From Rhodobacter sp. (GTDB lineage Bacteria > Pseudomonadota > Alphaproteobacteria > Rhodobacterales > Rhodobacteraceae): a stretch of DNA of 64,000 nt. Under the pieces are notes generated by a model that saw only the letters and a program-made list of their open reading frames with translations, did not search any database and was not told the DNA's origin. This document shows positions 9,023 to 17,398 of this stretch, one piece after another. The translations under genes and the position numbers were made by a program. The stretch spans positions 35,455 through 99,454 of the forward strand of contig JACKKF010000009.1 of assembly GCA_020637555.1 (NCBI GenBank), read 5' to 3'. Positions within the stretch are counted from its first letter, which is position 1. Every line of letters starts with the position of its first letter.

Positions 9023-9541
9023 ATGCAAACGGCATTCAAGGGCATGGCGCTGTCACTGCTGATGGCCTCGGCAGGCGTGCCGGCGGCCGCCCAGATCGGC
9101 GGCATGGTCACGGGCAACGATGTCGATCGCATCATGGACCTGGCGCGCGCCTATGGCACCATCGAACGGCGTCAGGACGACCAGGGCGTCTGGCTGCGCG
9201 GCGAGATGGACGGCACGGTCTATACCATCTCGTTTCTGAATTGCGACGATGCGGACCAGAACTGCACCTCGGTCCAGTTCCGCGCCTGGTGGGAATCGAA
9301 CGGCGAAACCACGCTGGACCAGGTCAATCAGTGGAACCGCGATCGGCGCTTTTCGGCCGCGTATCTCGACAGCCGCAACAATGCGACGATCGAATGGGAC
9401 GTGAACCTGGCGGGCGGTGTCACCGCCGAGAATTTCGACGACAACATCCAGTGGTGGCAGGTCGTCATGCGCCAGTTCCGCGACGAGGTCGCCGATCCGC
9501 AGGGCAACCCGGGTTCGACCACACCGCCGGCGGGCAAGTGA
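9023..9541 (+). CDS. Secreted YbjN domain-containing protein
   Basis: 172 residues with a cleavable signal peptide (MQTAFKGMALSLLMASAGVPAAAQ). The mature part matches the YbjN/type III chaperone-like fold: DVDRIMDLARAYG, then MDGTVYTISFLNC, VQFRAWWES and VNQWNRDRRFSAAYLD. Two cysteines (NCDDADQNC) could form a disulfide in the periplasm. The end is rich in Pro and Thr. The ATG at 9023 follows GGAGGG at 9011-9016. It is convergent with a lipoprotein gene only six bases away. No function is established for this family; a stress-related periplasmic role is speculation. Confidence 0.8.
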   Translation: MQTAFKGMALSLLMASAGVPAAAQIGGMVTGNDVDRIMDLARAYGTIERRQDDQGVWLRGEMDGTVYTISFLNCDDADQNCTSVQFRAWWESNGETTLDQVNQWNRDRRFSAAYLDSRNNATIEWDVNLAGGVTAENFDDNIQWWQVVMRQFRDEVADPQGNPGSTTPPAGK

Positions 9542-9547
9542 CCCGGT

Positions 9548-10114
9548 TCAGTTCCGGCACTGGGGCAGGGCAGCGGTAAAGGCCGCCACCTCGCGGCGAT
9601 GGTCGGCGTTGCGCATCGGCGGCCAATCGGCGGCAACCCCGCCCGCGCCCCGTGCCAGCACGCCGTCCCGCGTGACGGCGGCATTGGCGATGCGCACTGC
9701 GCAGGCCAGATTGGCGGCGCCGTCATAAAGCCCGGCCTCGGGCAGGTCGCAGTCATGATGGCGTGCGGTCGCGGGCGAGATCTGCAACAGCCCGCGATAG
9801 GCCCCGCCGCCACCGGCAGCGCGGGGGTTCCAGGTGCTTTCAAACCGTGCGAGCCCCGAGAAGAACGCCACATAAAAGGCCGCCCGCTCGCGCGGCGCGG
9901 CGGTCGCATAGCCCGGGCAGAAGGTCTCGACATCGGCGGGAACGCTGGTCACCATCGGCGCGCCATCGGTCATCAGGGCCTGCATCATCGCCGCGTTCCA
10001 GGCGCTGGCCTCGGGGCGGTGGTTCCAGCGGGCGGCGACATCGGGGCCGGTTTCGGCCTGGGGCGCGCCGGCGCAGGCGGCCAGCAGGGGCAAGAGGAAC
10101 AGGGCAAGCCGCAT
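9548..10114 (-). CDS. Lytic transglycosylase-like lipoprotein
   Basis: 188 residues. The N-terminus MRLALFLLPLLAACAG is a lipoprotein signal with the lipobox LAAC, so the protein is probably anchored in a membrane facing the periplasm. FSGLARFESTWNPRAAG followed by GAYRGLLQISPATARHH fits the SLT/lysozyme-like fold; the Glu of FEST would be the catalytic acid that cleaves peptidoglycan glycan strands. Two further cysteines (HHDCDLPE and LACAVRIAN) may form a disulfide. AAAGGACCTC precedes the ATG at 10114, so I did not use the longer frame to 10444. It is close to the family size of small specialised transglycosylases. Confidence 0.78.
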   Translation of the reverse strand: MRLALFLLPLLAACAGAPQAETGPDVAARWNHRPEASAWNAAMMQALMTDGAPMVTSVPADVETFCPGYATAAPRERAAFYVAFFSGLARFESTWNPRAAGGGGAYRGLLQISPATARHHDCDLPEAGLYDGAANLACAVRIANAAVTRDGVLARGAGGVAADWPPMRNADHRREVAAFTAALPQCRN

Positions 10115-10313
10115 CGGAGGTCCTTTGCTGAGGGCCGGACGTTCATGCGTCACGGTGCGGCCCCGCGCAAGTCGGCGCTGAACCCGCGCGCCCGGGGTGC
10201 GCGGAAAGGTGCCGGGCGGTCTGGCGCCAAGCGCCCGCCCTTTGCCCAAATTTGGACAAATCCGGCTGGCAGGGTCGCCTGATCGCACCCTGTCCAGTTC
10301 GAGGAATACCCGC

Positions 10314-11000
10314 ATGTCCCGTCGCCCGCGCACCGCCGCACAACATGTCCACAGCTTCTTTCTGAAGGCGATCGGCTGGTATGGGCTGATGTTCGTGCCG
10401 ATTCTGGTCTTTGCGATGGTCGCGGGCCTGACCAGGGACGACATTCCGCAGCCCTATGTTCTGGTCGCGACGGCGGTGGCCTTGCCGGTTTCGCTGTTGC
10501 TGATCTCGGATCGCGGACGGCCCTGGTTCCTGCTGCGCCCGGCGTCGCTTCTCAGCGGCATCGGGGCCTTCCTGCTTGTCGGCTTGCTGTTCCTGCCGAT
10601 CGTGCTGCAGGTCGTCTTTACCGTCCTCAATTTCGACCTGACGGTCTTTTTCGAGCGCGCCGGGATCGCGGCGCCGTCGCTCGAAATTCTGGCGGATCAG
10701 GTGTCGATGGGGCAGTATCTGGCCGCCCAGGCCGCCGGCAAGGACCTGACCGGTGTCACGATCGACTCGCAGGCGCTTCTGGGCCTGTCGCTGGTGGCGG
10801 CGACGCTCGCGCTGATGCCGATCAGCGTGTCCAGCTGGATCGTGTCCTTGATGTCGCTCTTTGTCCGGTATCGGGATGACACACCCAGGCCCGCCCAAAC
10901 CCAGCGACCCGTGCAGGACCCCGACGAGGCCCGGGCCGAGCGCGCGGCGGCGCTCAGGGCGATGAAGATCCGCATGAACCGGCGCGCCCAGATGGGCTGA
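10314..11000 (+). CDS. Uncharacterised membrane protein, about four transmembrane segments
   Basis: 228 residues. Hydrophobic segments are seen at about residues 23-40 (MFVPILVFAMVAGL), 48-64, 82-108 and 150-180. The N-terminus is arginine-rich and the last 45 residues are charged (DEARAERAAALRAMKIRMNRR), suggesting a cytoplasmic helical tail. The ATG at 10314 has GAGGA upstream. No family was recognised. It lies between a divergent lipoprotein gene and gatB on the same strand, with a gap of about 95 bases before gatB. Confidence 0.7.
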   Translation: MSRRPRTAAQHVHSFFLKAIGWYGLMFVPILVFAMVAGLTRDDIPQPYVLVATAVALPVSLLLISDRGRPWFLLRPASLLSGIGAFLLVGLLFLPIVLQVVFTVLNFDLTVFFERAGIAAPSLEILADQVSMGQYLAAQAAGKDLTGVTIDSQALLGLSLVAATLALMPISVSSWIVSLMSLFVRYRDDTPRPAQTQRPVQDPDEARAERAAALRAMKIRMNRRAQMG

Positions 11001-11094
11001 ACGCGGTGGCGCGGGCGCGGTTCCTCTTGCCCCCCTCGCGGCCCTGTCCTAAGACGCAGGAACCGCGAGACAGCAACTCAGGGAACCCCGCGCC

Positions 11095-12609
11095 ATGCTC
11101 GACCTCAGCTTTGATGCCCCTCAGCCCAAGGTGATTTCCGGGGCGACCGGCGACTGGGAACTGGTGATCGGGATGGAAATCCACGCCCAGGTCTCGACCC
11201 AGGCCAAGCTGTTTTCCGGCGCCAGCACCCGGTTTGGCGCCGAGCCGAACGCGAACGTGTCCTTCATCGATGCGGCGATGCCCGGGATGCTGCCCGTGGT
11301 CAACGAATTCTGCATCCGTCAGGCGGTGCTGACCGGGCTGGGGCTGAAGGCGCAGATCAACCTGCGTTCGGCCTTTGACCGCAAGAACTATTTCTACCCC
11401 GACAACCCCCAGGGCTATCAGATCAGCCAGCTTTACCACCCCATCGTGGGCGAGGGCGAGGTGATCGTCGAGATGGGCCCGGGTGTCGCGCGCGTGGTCC
11501 GGATCGAGCGCATCCATGTCGAACAGGACGCGGGCAAGTCGATCCACGACATGGACCCGACCATGTCCTTCATCGATCTGAACCGCACCGGCGTGCCGCT
11601 GATGGAGATCGTCAGCCGTCCCGACATTCGCGGCCCCGAGGAAGCGGCGGCCTATGTCGTCAAGCTGCGCCAGATCCTCCGCTATCTGGGCACCTGCGAC
11701 GGCAACATGCAGAACGGCAACCTGCGCGCGGATGTGAACGTCTCGGTCTGTCGGCCGGGCCAGTATGAGAAATATCAGGAAACCCAGGATTTCAGCCATC
11801 TCGGCACGCGCTGCGAGATCAAGAACATGAACTCGATGCGCTTCATCCAGCAGGCCATCGACTATGAAGCCCGCCGCCAGATCGCCATTCTGGAAGACGG
11901 TGGCAAGGTGGATCAGGAAACGCGCCTCTATGATCCCGACAAGGGCGAGACGCGCTCGATGCGGTCCAAGGAAGAGGCGCAGGACTATCGCTATTTCCCG
12001 GACCCCGATCTGCTGCCGCTGGAAATCGAACAGGCCTGGGTTGACGAGATCGCCGCCGCGATGCCCGAACTGCCGGACGCCAAGAAGGCGCGCTTCATGG
12101 ATGGCCTTGGCCTGACCGATTACGACGCCTCGGTTCTGACGGCGGATGTCGAGAACGCCGATTTCTTCGAGGCGGTCGTCGCCGCAGGCGAGGATGGCAA
12201 ACTGGCCGCGAACTGGGTCATCAACGAATTGTTCGGCCGCCTGAAGAAGGAAGGGCTGGAGATCGGCGAAAGCCCCGTCAGCCCGGCGCAACTGGGCGGT
12301 GTCATCCGGTTGATCCGGTCGGGCGACATTTCGGGCAAGATCGCCAAGGACCTGTTCGAGATCCTCTGGACCGAGGGCGGCGATCCGGCCGCCATCGTCG
12401 AGAGCCGCGGCATGAAGCAGGTCACCGACACCGGCGCGATCGAGAAGGCGGTGGACGAGATCATCGCCGCCAACCCCGCGCAGGTGGAAAAGGCGCAGCA
12501 GAACCCCAAGCTGGCGGGCTGGTTCGTCGGTCAGGTGATGAAGGCCACCGGCGGCAAGGCGAACCCGGCCGCGGTCAACGCGCTGGTGATGCAGAAGCTC
12601 GGGCTGTAA
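11095..12609 (+). CDS. gatB: Asp-tRNA(Asn)/Glu-tRNA(Gln) amidotransferase subunit B
   Basis: 504 residues, the standard length. GatB phosphorylates the mischarged Glu-tRNA(Gln) or Asp-tRNA(Asn) and uses ammonia from GatA to amidate it, in the GatCAB complex of the cytoplasm. Recognisable blocks are the N-terminal WELVIGMEIHAQVST, YFYPDNPQGYQISQ, EQDAGKSIHD, DLNRTGVPLMEIVS, the cysteine-containing GNLRADVNVSVC, and KNMNSMRFIQQA. The C-terminal helical tail (GatB/YqeY domain) ends with NALVMQKLGL. gatA and gatC are not in this window, so the complex is encoded at separate loci. The ATG at 11095 fits the family start. Confidence 0.97.
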   Translation: MLDLSFDAPQPKVISGATGDWELVIGMEIHAQVSTQAKLFSGASTRFGAEPNANVSFIDAAMPGMLPVVNEFCIRQAVLTGLGLKAQINLRSAFDRKNYFYPDNPQGYQISQLYHPIVGEGEVIVEMGPGVARVVRIERIHVEQDAGKSIHDMDPTMSFIDLNRTGVPLMEIVSRPDIRGPEEAAAYVVKLRQILRYLGTCDGNMQNGNLRADVNVSVCRPGQYEKYQETQDFSHLGTRCEIKNMNSMRFIQQAIDYEARRQIAILEDGGKVDQETRLYDPDKGETRSMRSKEEAQDYRYFPDPDLLPLEIEQAWVDEIAAAMPELPDAKKARFMDGLGLTDYDASVLTADVENADFFEAVVAAGEDGKLAANWVINELFGRLKKEGLEIGESPVSPAQLGGVIRLIRSGDISGKIAKDLFEILWTEGGDPAAIVESRGMKQVTDTGAIEKAVDEIIAANPAQVEKAQQNPKLAGWFVGQVMKATGGKANPAAVNALVMQKLGL

Positions 12610-12625
12610 GGCCCGGGCCGACCGG

Positions 12626-13837
12626 CTAACGTTCCTGCAGGGCCCGCATGATCTGGGTGCGGGCGATGCCCCGCGCTTCCATCTGTGCAAGGGCCGCGTC
12701 CGCGTCACCCATCCGTTGTGCGATCGTGAGGATGTTGCGCACCGAAGGCGCGAAGGTCACGCTTCGCGGCGAACTGGCGCCAAGATGCTCGATGGCAAGG
12801 CCCCGCCAGCGCATGTAGGCCTCGCGCCATCCGTCGGCCCCCAGACGGCTGACCAGATCGGCCAGAATCGCATAGGTGTAGGCCGAGGCGATGTCGGGTC
12901 TCTCGCTGGCGACCGAGTCAAGCGCCGCGATCAGCTGTTCCAGATAGCCGAGCGCCCGGTTGCGTTCGGCGATGTTGGCGGCCTGCGAATACACCTGATC
13001 GTGCGTGACCGCCGGGGCCGATCGCACGACCAGCAGCGCGGAATCCCAGGCGGTGCTGCGGATCTGCTCGGCGCTGTCGCCCGATCGAACCAGCGCGCCG
13101 TCCAGCACGTCATACCGCACGCCCAGCAGATCCTCCTGGGCGAGACGGGCGACGCGGTAGTTCGGCGTGGGGCGCAGGACATACGCCAGCGCATGGAGCT
13201 GCGCGGCCTCGTGTCGGAATCCCAGGCGCGAGGCGATAATTCCGGAATTATACACATCGTTCGCGTCCATCCGCCGCGCCAGCGCCGCGTCCAGCGCCCG
13301 CCCCAGCAGAAGCGAGACCTCAAGCGCATCATCGTCGCTCAACCGCCGCGTCGCGGACTGCCCGTCCTGATCGTTGGGTTGTTCGTCGCTGGCCGGGACG
13401 CTTGCGCGCTCCAGCTCCTCGAGACGGGGAAAGATCTGTGCCGGGGCCTCGTCAACCTGCGAGGCAACCCGATCCAGGAAACGCAGACTGTCCAGCAGCT
13501 GTTGCAGCGTGGCCAGTTCCGCATTGCCCGCGGCGAACTGCCTGCGCAGATCCGCGATCTGGTCGGCGGTCTGTTCCGTGTCGGTGATCGCCTGGCTGAC
13601 CAGGACCCGGACGGATTCGTTGATTTCACCCCGCACGGCCGCCAGGCTGTTGCCAAAGACGAAGGCCGCAAGCGCGCCTGCGACCACGACGAGGGTCGAA
13701 ACCACACCGACGGTCCAGCGGATCCAGCGATGTTCGAGTTCCGCTTCGCGCCTGAGAAGGGAAAGCTCGGCGTCCACGCGCCGCTCGAGTTCGGAAGGGG
13801 TCGGCGGCTGGATGGCGGGATCCGGCGTCGCGGTCAT
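12626..13837 (-). CDS. Uncharacterised single-pass membrane protein with coiled coil and helical repeats
   Basis: 403 residues. An N-terminal proline-rich cytoplasmic stretch is followed by a charged helix, one transmembrane segment at about residues 40-62 (TVGVVSTLVVVAGALAAFVFG), and a heptad-like region (TEQTADQIADLRRQFAAGNAELATLQQLLDSL, taken piecewise). The rest is helical and alanine-rich with a TPR-like feel (SGIIASRLGFRHEAAQ, QLHALAYVLRPTPNYRVARLA). I could not assign a family. The ATG at 13837 is preceded by TTGGAGG, which is better than the upstream ATG-like start at 13873. It is convergent with gatB with a 16-base gap. Confidence 0.7.
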   Translation of the reverse strand: MTATPDPAIQPPTPSELERRVDAELSLLRREAELEHRWIRWTVGVVSTLVVVAGALAAFVFGNSLAAVRGEINESVRVLVSQAITDTEQTADQIADLRRQFAAGNAELATLQQLLDSLRFLDRVASQVDEAPAQIFPRLEELERASVPASDEQPNDQDGQSATRRLSDDDALEVSLLLGRALDAALARRMDANDVYNSGIIASRLGFRHEAAQLHALAYVLRPTPNYRVARLAQEDLLGVRYDVLDGALVRSGDSAEQIRSTAWDSALLVVRSAPAVTHDQVYSQAANIAERNRALGYLEQLIAALDSVASERPDIASAYTYAILADLVSRLGADGWREAYMRWRGLAIEHLGASSPRSVTFAPSVRNILTIAQRMGDADAALAQMEARGIARTQIMRALQER

Positions 13838-14007
13838 GGCGGCCTCCAAACACTTGCGGACAGGCGTGATCATACCCAGGATTGAATGGCTGTCGAACAG
13901 TTACCCGTTTTCGGCGAAAAAAATCGACACGGAAGCATCTCGCTTTTCCGGTTCGGCTGGTTTATTGCTTTCGGGTCGCAGACCGCCAAACACGAATGTT
14001 GGGATCC

Positions 14008-14478
14008 ATGAAGACCAAGATCGCCCTGAGCCTGGCCACCGTTCTGGCCCTTGCAACCCCTGCGGTCGCTCAAAGCGCCTATACCAGCTTTGCCCTTGGT
14101 GCCACCGATGCCGGCAGCGCCTCGCTGGCGTTGCGCTGGCACGGCGTTCCGCATGATCGCGGCTGGAGCTGGGCCGCCGGGATCTGGGCGACCACCGACC
14201 GTTCGGCCTGGATCGGCGGCGGCGTCAGCTACACGCTGCGCCCGGGCAATGGCAACGTCTTTGTGCGCGGCTCGTTCATGCCGGGGCTCTATGCGCGCGG
14301 AAATGGGCGCGATCTGGGTGGCGCGCTGGAATTCGCCACCGGGGTCGAGGTCGGCACCGAACTGCGCAACGGCGCACAGGTGTCGCTGCTGCTCGAGCAT
14401 CGCTCGAACGCGGGGATCTATTCGAACAACCCCGGCGTCAATGCGCTGTCGGTTGTCTATTCGATGCCGCTCAACTGA
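14008..14478 (+). CDS. Acyloxyacyl hydrolase-like (PagL family) outer membrane protein, probable catalytic Glu missing
   Basis: 156 residues with a signal peptide (MKTKIALSLATVLALATPAVAQ) and an alternating beta-strand pattern ending in SVVYSMPLN, typical of an eight-stranded outer-membrane barrel. PagL removes the 3-O acyl chain of lipid A. The PagL signature HxSNAG is present as EHRSNAGIYSNNPGVN, supplying the catalytic His and Ser. The catalytic Glu of PagL lies 12 residues after that Ser; here this residue is Asn. Activity is therefore uncertain. It is convergent with the PAP2 and EptA-type genes, overlapping by eight bases, which fits a cell-envelope group. An in-frame ATG at 13996 is a possible alternative start. 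Confidence 0.72.
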   Translation: MKTKIALSLATVLALATPAVAQSAYTSFALGATDAGSASLALRWHGVPHDRGWSWAAGIWATTDRSAWIGGGVSYTLRPGNGNVFVRGSFMPGLYARGNGRDLGGALEFATGVEVGTELRNGAQVSLLLEHRSNAGIYSNNPGVNALSVVYSMPLN

Positions 14479-15082
14479 CTGTCCGGCGCGTCACGAACAG
14501 CGCGGTGACCAGCAGGCCGATCAGGCCTCCGGCGATCACCGCGCTGACGGTATGCGCATTTTCCATCAGCCGGGCCCACAGGGTCAGGGCCGTGATCGGC
14601 AGTGTCAGCAAGAGCCACGCCCAGCCATAGCGACGGCCCAGAAACCACAGCGCGGCCGAGGCCAGCGCCGAGTGCCCCGAGGGCATGTTGTGATGGGAAC
14701 CCGGTCCATAGGGGCGCTCGCCGAGGCGGGTGCCGCCGATCACCACCCCGTCCAGCAACCGTTTCGGCCCATGCGTGGCGACAAGCCCCGCCACGGTGGC
14801 CACCGCCAGTTGCCTGAGCCCCGTCCAATCCCTGAGAACCAGCGGCACGGCGATGGCCGCCAGCGTGTTCAGGTGGCGCAGGCCCGTCTCTGTCATCTGC
14901 ACCAGCGGCGCGTCGGGGTCGTTGGGCGCCTGGCGATAGGCGCTCAGATCCGAGGGATAGACCGTCGCCAGACCGATCGCGAAAAGGGTCAGCACAATGG
15001 CCAGCCGGTTGCGCAGCCAGGCGCGGCGCGGCTGCGTCAGGATCTGGCGCCAGGACATGACAGGTTGCGCGGTCACGGTCAC
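14471..15082 (-). CDS. PAP2-family phosphatase (lipid phosphatase type)
   Basis: 203 residues from a GTG that overlaps the stop of the upstream EptA-type gene (GTGA at 15079-15082); an internal ATG at 15058 is the alternative start. Five or so transmembrane segments surround PAP2 motifs: a basic block KRLLDG with GERPYGPG, the central NMPSGHSALAS holding the catalytic His, and RLMENAH with the second His. The third motif usually continues HxxxD; here it reads HTVSA, so the Asp is replaced by Ala. Such enzymes remove phosphate from lipids, for example undecaprenyl diphosphate or lipid A 1-phosphate. Coupling to a phosphoethanolamine transferase favours an envelope lipid substrate, as inference. 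Confidence 0.78.
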   Translation of the reverse strand: MTVTAQPVMSWRQILTQPRRAWLRNRLAIVLTLFAIGLATVYPSDLSAYRQAPNDPDAPLVQMTETGLRHLNTLAAIAVPLVLRDWTGLRQLAVATVAGLVATHGPKRLLDGVVIGGTRLGERPYGPGSHHNMPSGHSALASAALWFLGRRYGWAWLLLTLPITALTLWARLMENAHTVSAVIAGGLIGLLVTALFVTRRTVS

Positions 15083-16653
15083 GGTGCCGGGCGCAGGACG
15101 TCGCGGTCGGCGCGGTAGGCGGGGCTTTCCACCCCCAGGGCGCCCAGAACGGTCGAGAAGATGCGATCCTGCGGATCGGGCACCGCCTGTCCCAGTGTCG
15201 CCGGGTCCAGCCCGTGGGCGCGGGCGAAATCGTCGTCCATCCACGCCAGGAAGGGGATCATGCGTTGCTCCTCAGGGGCGATGGCATTGGGCAGCCCGTG
15301 CAGATAGACACCGTTTTCGCCCAGCGACTGACCATGGTCCGACAGATAGAGCAGCAGCACCTGCGTGTCGGGCAGCGCATCGAGCTGCCCGATCAGTTGC
15401 GCCAGCACCCAGTCGGTATAGCGGATCGAATTGTCATAGGCATTCACCAGCGACTGGGGGTCGCAGTCGTTCACCAGCGTCGTCTGGCAGGTGGGGGTAA
15501 AGACCTCGAACCCGTCGGGATACTTGCGATAATACTCGGGCCCATGGCTGCCGTTGAAATGCAGCAGCGCAAAGGCCCGGTCGCCACCCTGCGCCGCAAG
15601 CGCCTGGGGCAGGCCGCGCAGCAGGATGGCGTCATGCGTGCCCTCGGCGCAACCGCCGTCGCACTCGGCCGTCAGGTCGAAACCGGTGACGACGGGAACG
15701 CCCGGAATGGGGGGCAGGCCGGTGTTGTTCTCGCGCACCAGGACGGGCACGCCCATGCGCGCCAGATAGGCGGGCAGGTTTTCTTGCGGATCGTCCACCT
15801 CGGCCGCGTCGCCCAGGGGGGACAGGATGCAGGCCACCGCGCCGATCGTGTAGGTCGCGCAACTGCGCCCGCCGGGATAGGCGATCAGTCCGAGATCCTG
15901 CGTAAAGGGATCGGTCGGGCGATCATAGCCGAAATACTGCAGATGATCGCGGCGCGCCGCTTCGCCGATGACCAGCACCACCAGGGTGCGGGGCCCCTGG
16001 ATCGGGACAAGCGTCGCATCGGGCAGGGGGTGTGCGGGCCGGTTGCGGCGCTGCCACTCGCTCGCATAGCGGGCGATGTTGCCGATGTAGCCCCAGGGCA
16101 GGATGCGCGGCCCCACGCGGCTGTTGTGCTGATCGAACCACAGCCAGACCCCCGCACCGGCATAGACCCCGCCCGCAGTCAGCGCCAGAACCGCCACCAG
16201 CGCCCCCAGGCTGCGCAGGATCCGCCCCCGGCGCACCGGCACCCACAGCATGACCAGCGCGGGCAGAACGCCCCAGAGAACGCCGGTCACGATGACTTGC
16301 GGGTGGATCAGGCCACCGGCCTCGCCGGGGTTGGTGTTCAGGATATTGCCGATCATCGTCGGGTCCAGAACGACGCCATAGGTCAGCATGTAATGCTGAG
16401 CGGCGGCGTTGACGACCATCAGGATGGCCCCGACGCCTTTCATCGCCCAGGGCGAGATCAGGCCCACCACGGTCATCGCCAGCACCGTCAGGGTGATCTG
16501 CAACCCCTCGATCAAGGCCAGCACCGCCAGCCCGTCGCGCGTGCCGACATCGATGTTGGCCAGCACATAGCCCATGAGCGCGCGCTGATACAGGATCAGG
16601 GTCACGCCGGCATAGAGCAGGGCATAAAGGAACGGGGTCAGGCGGACGCGCAT
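15079..16653 (-). CDS. Phosphoethanolamine transferase, EptA/sulfatase family
   Basis: 524 residues. The N-terminal half has five hydrophobic segments (for example FLYALLYAGVTLILYQ and LQITLTVLAMTVVGLI), the C-terminal half is a periplasmic alkaline-phosphatase-like domain. Metal-site elements are VIGEAARRDHLQYFGY (most relatives have GETAR), the nucleophile region RSCATYTIGAVACILS, LHFNGSHGP and YLSDHGQSLGENGVYLHG. These enzymes move phosphoethanolamine from phosphatidylethanolamine to lipid A or periplasmic glycans. Paired cysteines (CQTTLVNDCDP, ECDGGC) fit the disulfides of the family. The ATG at 16653 is preceded by TTGGAGA. A PAP2 gene starts within its stop codon. Confidence 0.9.
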   Translation of the reverse strand: MRVRLTPFLYALLYAGVTLILYQRALMGYVLANIDVGTRDGLAVLALIEGLQITLTVLAMTVVGLISPWAMKGVGAILMVVNAAAQHYMLTYGVVLDPTMIGNILNTNPGEAGGLIHPQVIVTGVLWGVLPALVMLWVPVRRGRILRSLGALVAVLALTAGGVYAGAGVWLWFDQHNSRVGPRILPWGYIGNIARYASEWQRRNRPAHPLPDATLVPIQGPRTLVVLVIGEAARRDHLQYFGYDRPTDPFTQDLGLIAYPGGRSCATYTIGAVACILSPLGDAAEVDDPQENLPAYLARMGVPVLVRENNTGLPPIPGVPVVTGFDLTAECDGGCAEGTHDAILLRGLPQALAAQGGDRAFALLHFNGSHGPEYYRKYPDGFEVFTPTCQTTLVNDCDPQSLVNAYDNSIRYTDWVLAQLIGQLDALPDTQVLLLYLSDHGQSLGENGVYLHGLPNAIAPEEQRMIPFLAWMDDDFARAHGLDPATLGQAVPDPQDRIFSTVLGALGVESPAYRADRDVLRPAP

Positions 16654-16715
16654 GCAAGGTCTCCAAGTCTGGGCCAAGGCTTACCCCGCGGGGCGGTGCC
16701 GTGCCAGCCCCGGGA

Positions 16716-17273
16716 TCAGGCCAGAGCCCGCGCCAGCGCGGTTTCCATCGCCGGCACATCGCGGGCCACGGTGATCAGCGCCTTCAGCGCCGCCGCTGCA
16801 AATCCCTGCGCGACGAGGTGATCGAGCAGCGCAAGCAGGGGCTGCCAGAACCCGTCCTGATCCAGCACCACCACGGGTTTCGCGTGCAGGCCGATCTGCG
16901 CCCAGGTCAGAACCTCGAAGAATTCGTCCAGCGTGCCCGCGCCACCCGGCAGAACCGCGATGGCGCTGGAATTCGAGAACATCACTTTCTTGCGTTCGTG
17001 CATCGTCTCGGTGACGACCAGCGCGTCGAGATCGGTCCGCGCGACCTCGCCCTGCATCAGATGGGTCGGGATCACGCCAAAGGTCGCGCCCCCGGCGGCC
17101 TGGGTCGCGCGCGCCACCTCGCCCATGAGGCCGATATCGCCCGCGCCATAGACCAGCCGCCACCCGCGCCGCGCCAGCATCCTGCCGGTTTCGGCGGCGC
17201 ATTGCATCATCGCGGGGTTGGTGCCGGGGCGCGATCCGCAGAACACACAGACTGACGGAGGGAAGGCAGGCAT
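16716..17273 (-). CDS. LOG family protein (cytokinin riboside 5'-monophosphate phosphoribohydrolase-like)
   Basis: 185 residues. The Rossmann-like fold is marked by VCVFCGSRPG at the start, GWRLVYGAGDIGLMGEVA and the PGGAGTLDEFFE motif near residue 110, preceded by RKKVMF. Members split nucleoside 5'-monophosphates into base and ribose 5-phosphate; in bacteria the physiological role is often nucleotide salvage rather than hormone synthesis. It is upstream of the EptA-type gene on the same strand (gap about 60 bases) and divergent from the LysM gene. The ATG at 17273 is preceded by GGAGGGAAGGCAGG-like purines on the opposite reading; no other start fits as well. Confidence 0.88.
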   Translation of the reverse strand: MPAFPPSVCVFCGSRPGTNPAMMQCAAETGRMLARRGWRLVYGAGDIGLMGEVARATQAAGGATFGVIPTHLMQGEVARTDLDALVVTETMHERKKVMFSNSSAIAVLPGGAGTLDEFFEVLTWAQIGLHAKPVVVLDQDGFWQPLLALLDHLVAQGFAAAALKALITVARDVPAMETALARALA

Positions 17274-17398
17274 CGCATCCTCGCAAGACCTAGGGGAGTG
17301 GATTTGCTTTGCCCATAGATACGGGTGTTGCTAGAAGGGAACAAGGGTGGACCCGCGCTGCCGGTGCAGATCGGCGGCGCCAGGATGGAGCGAGACCG

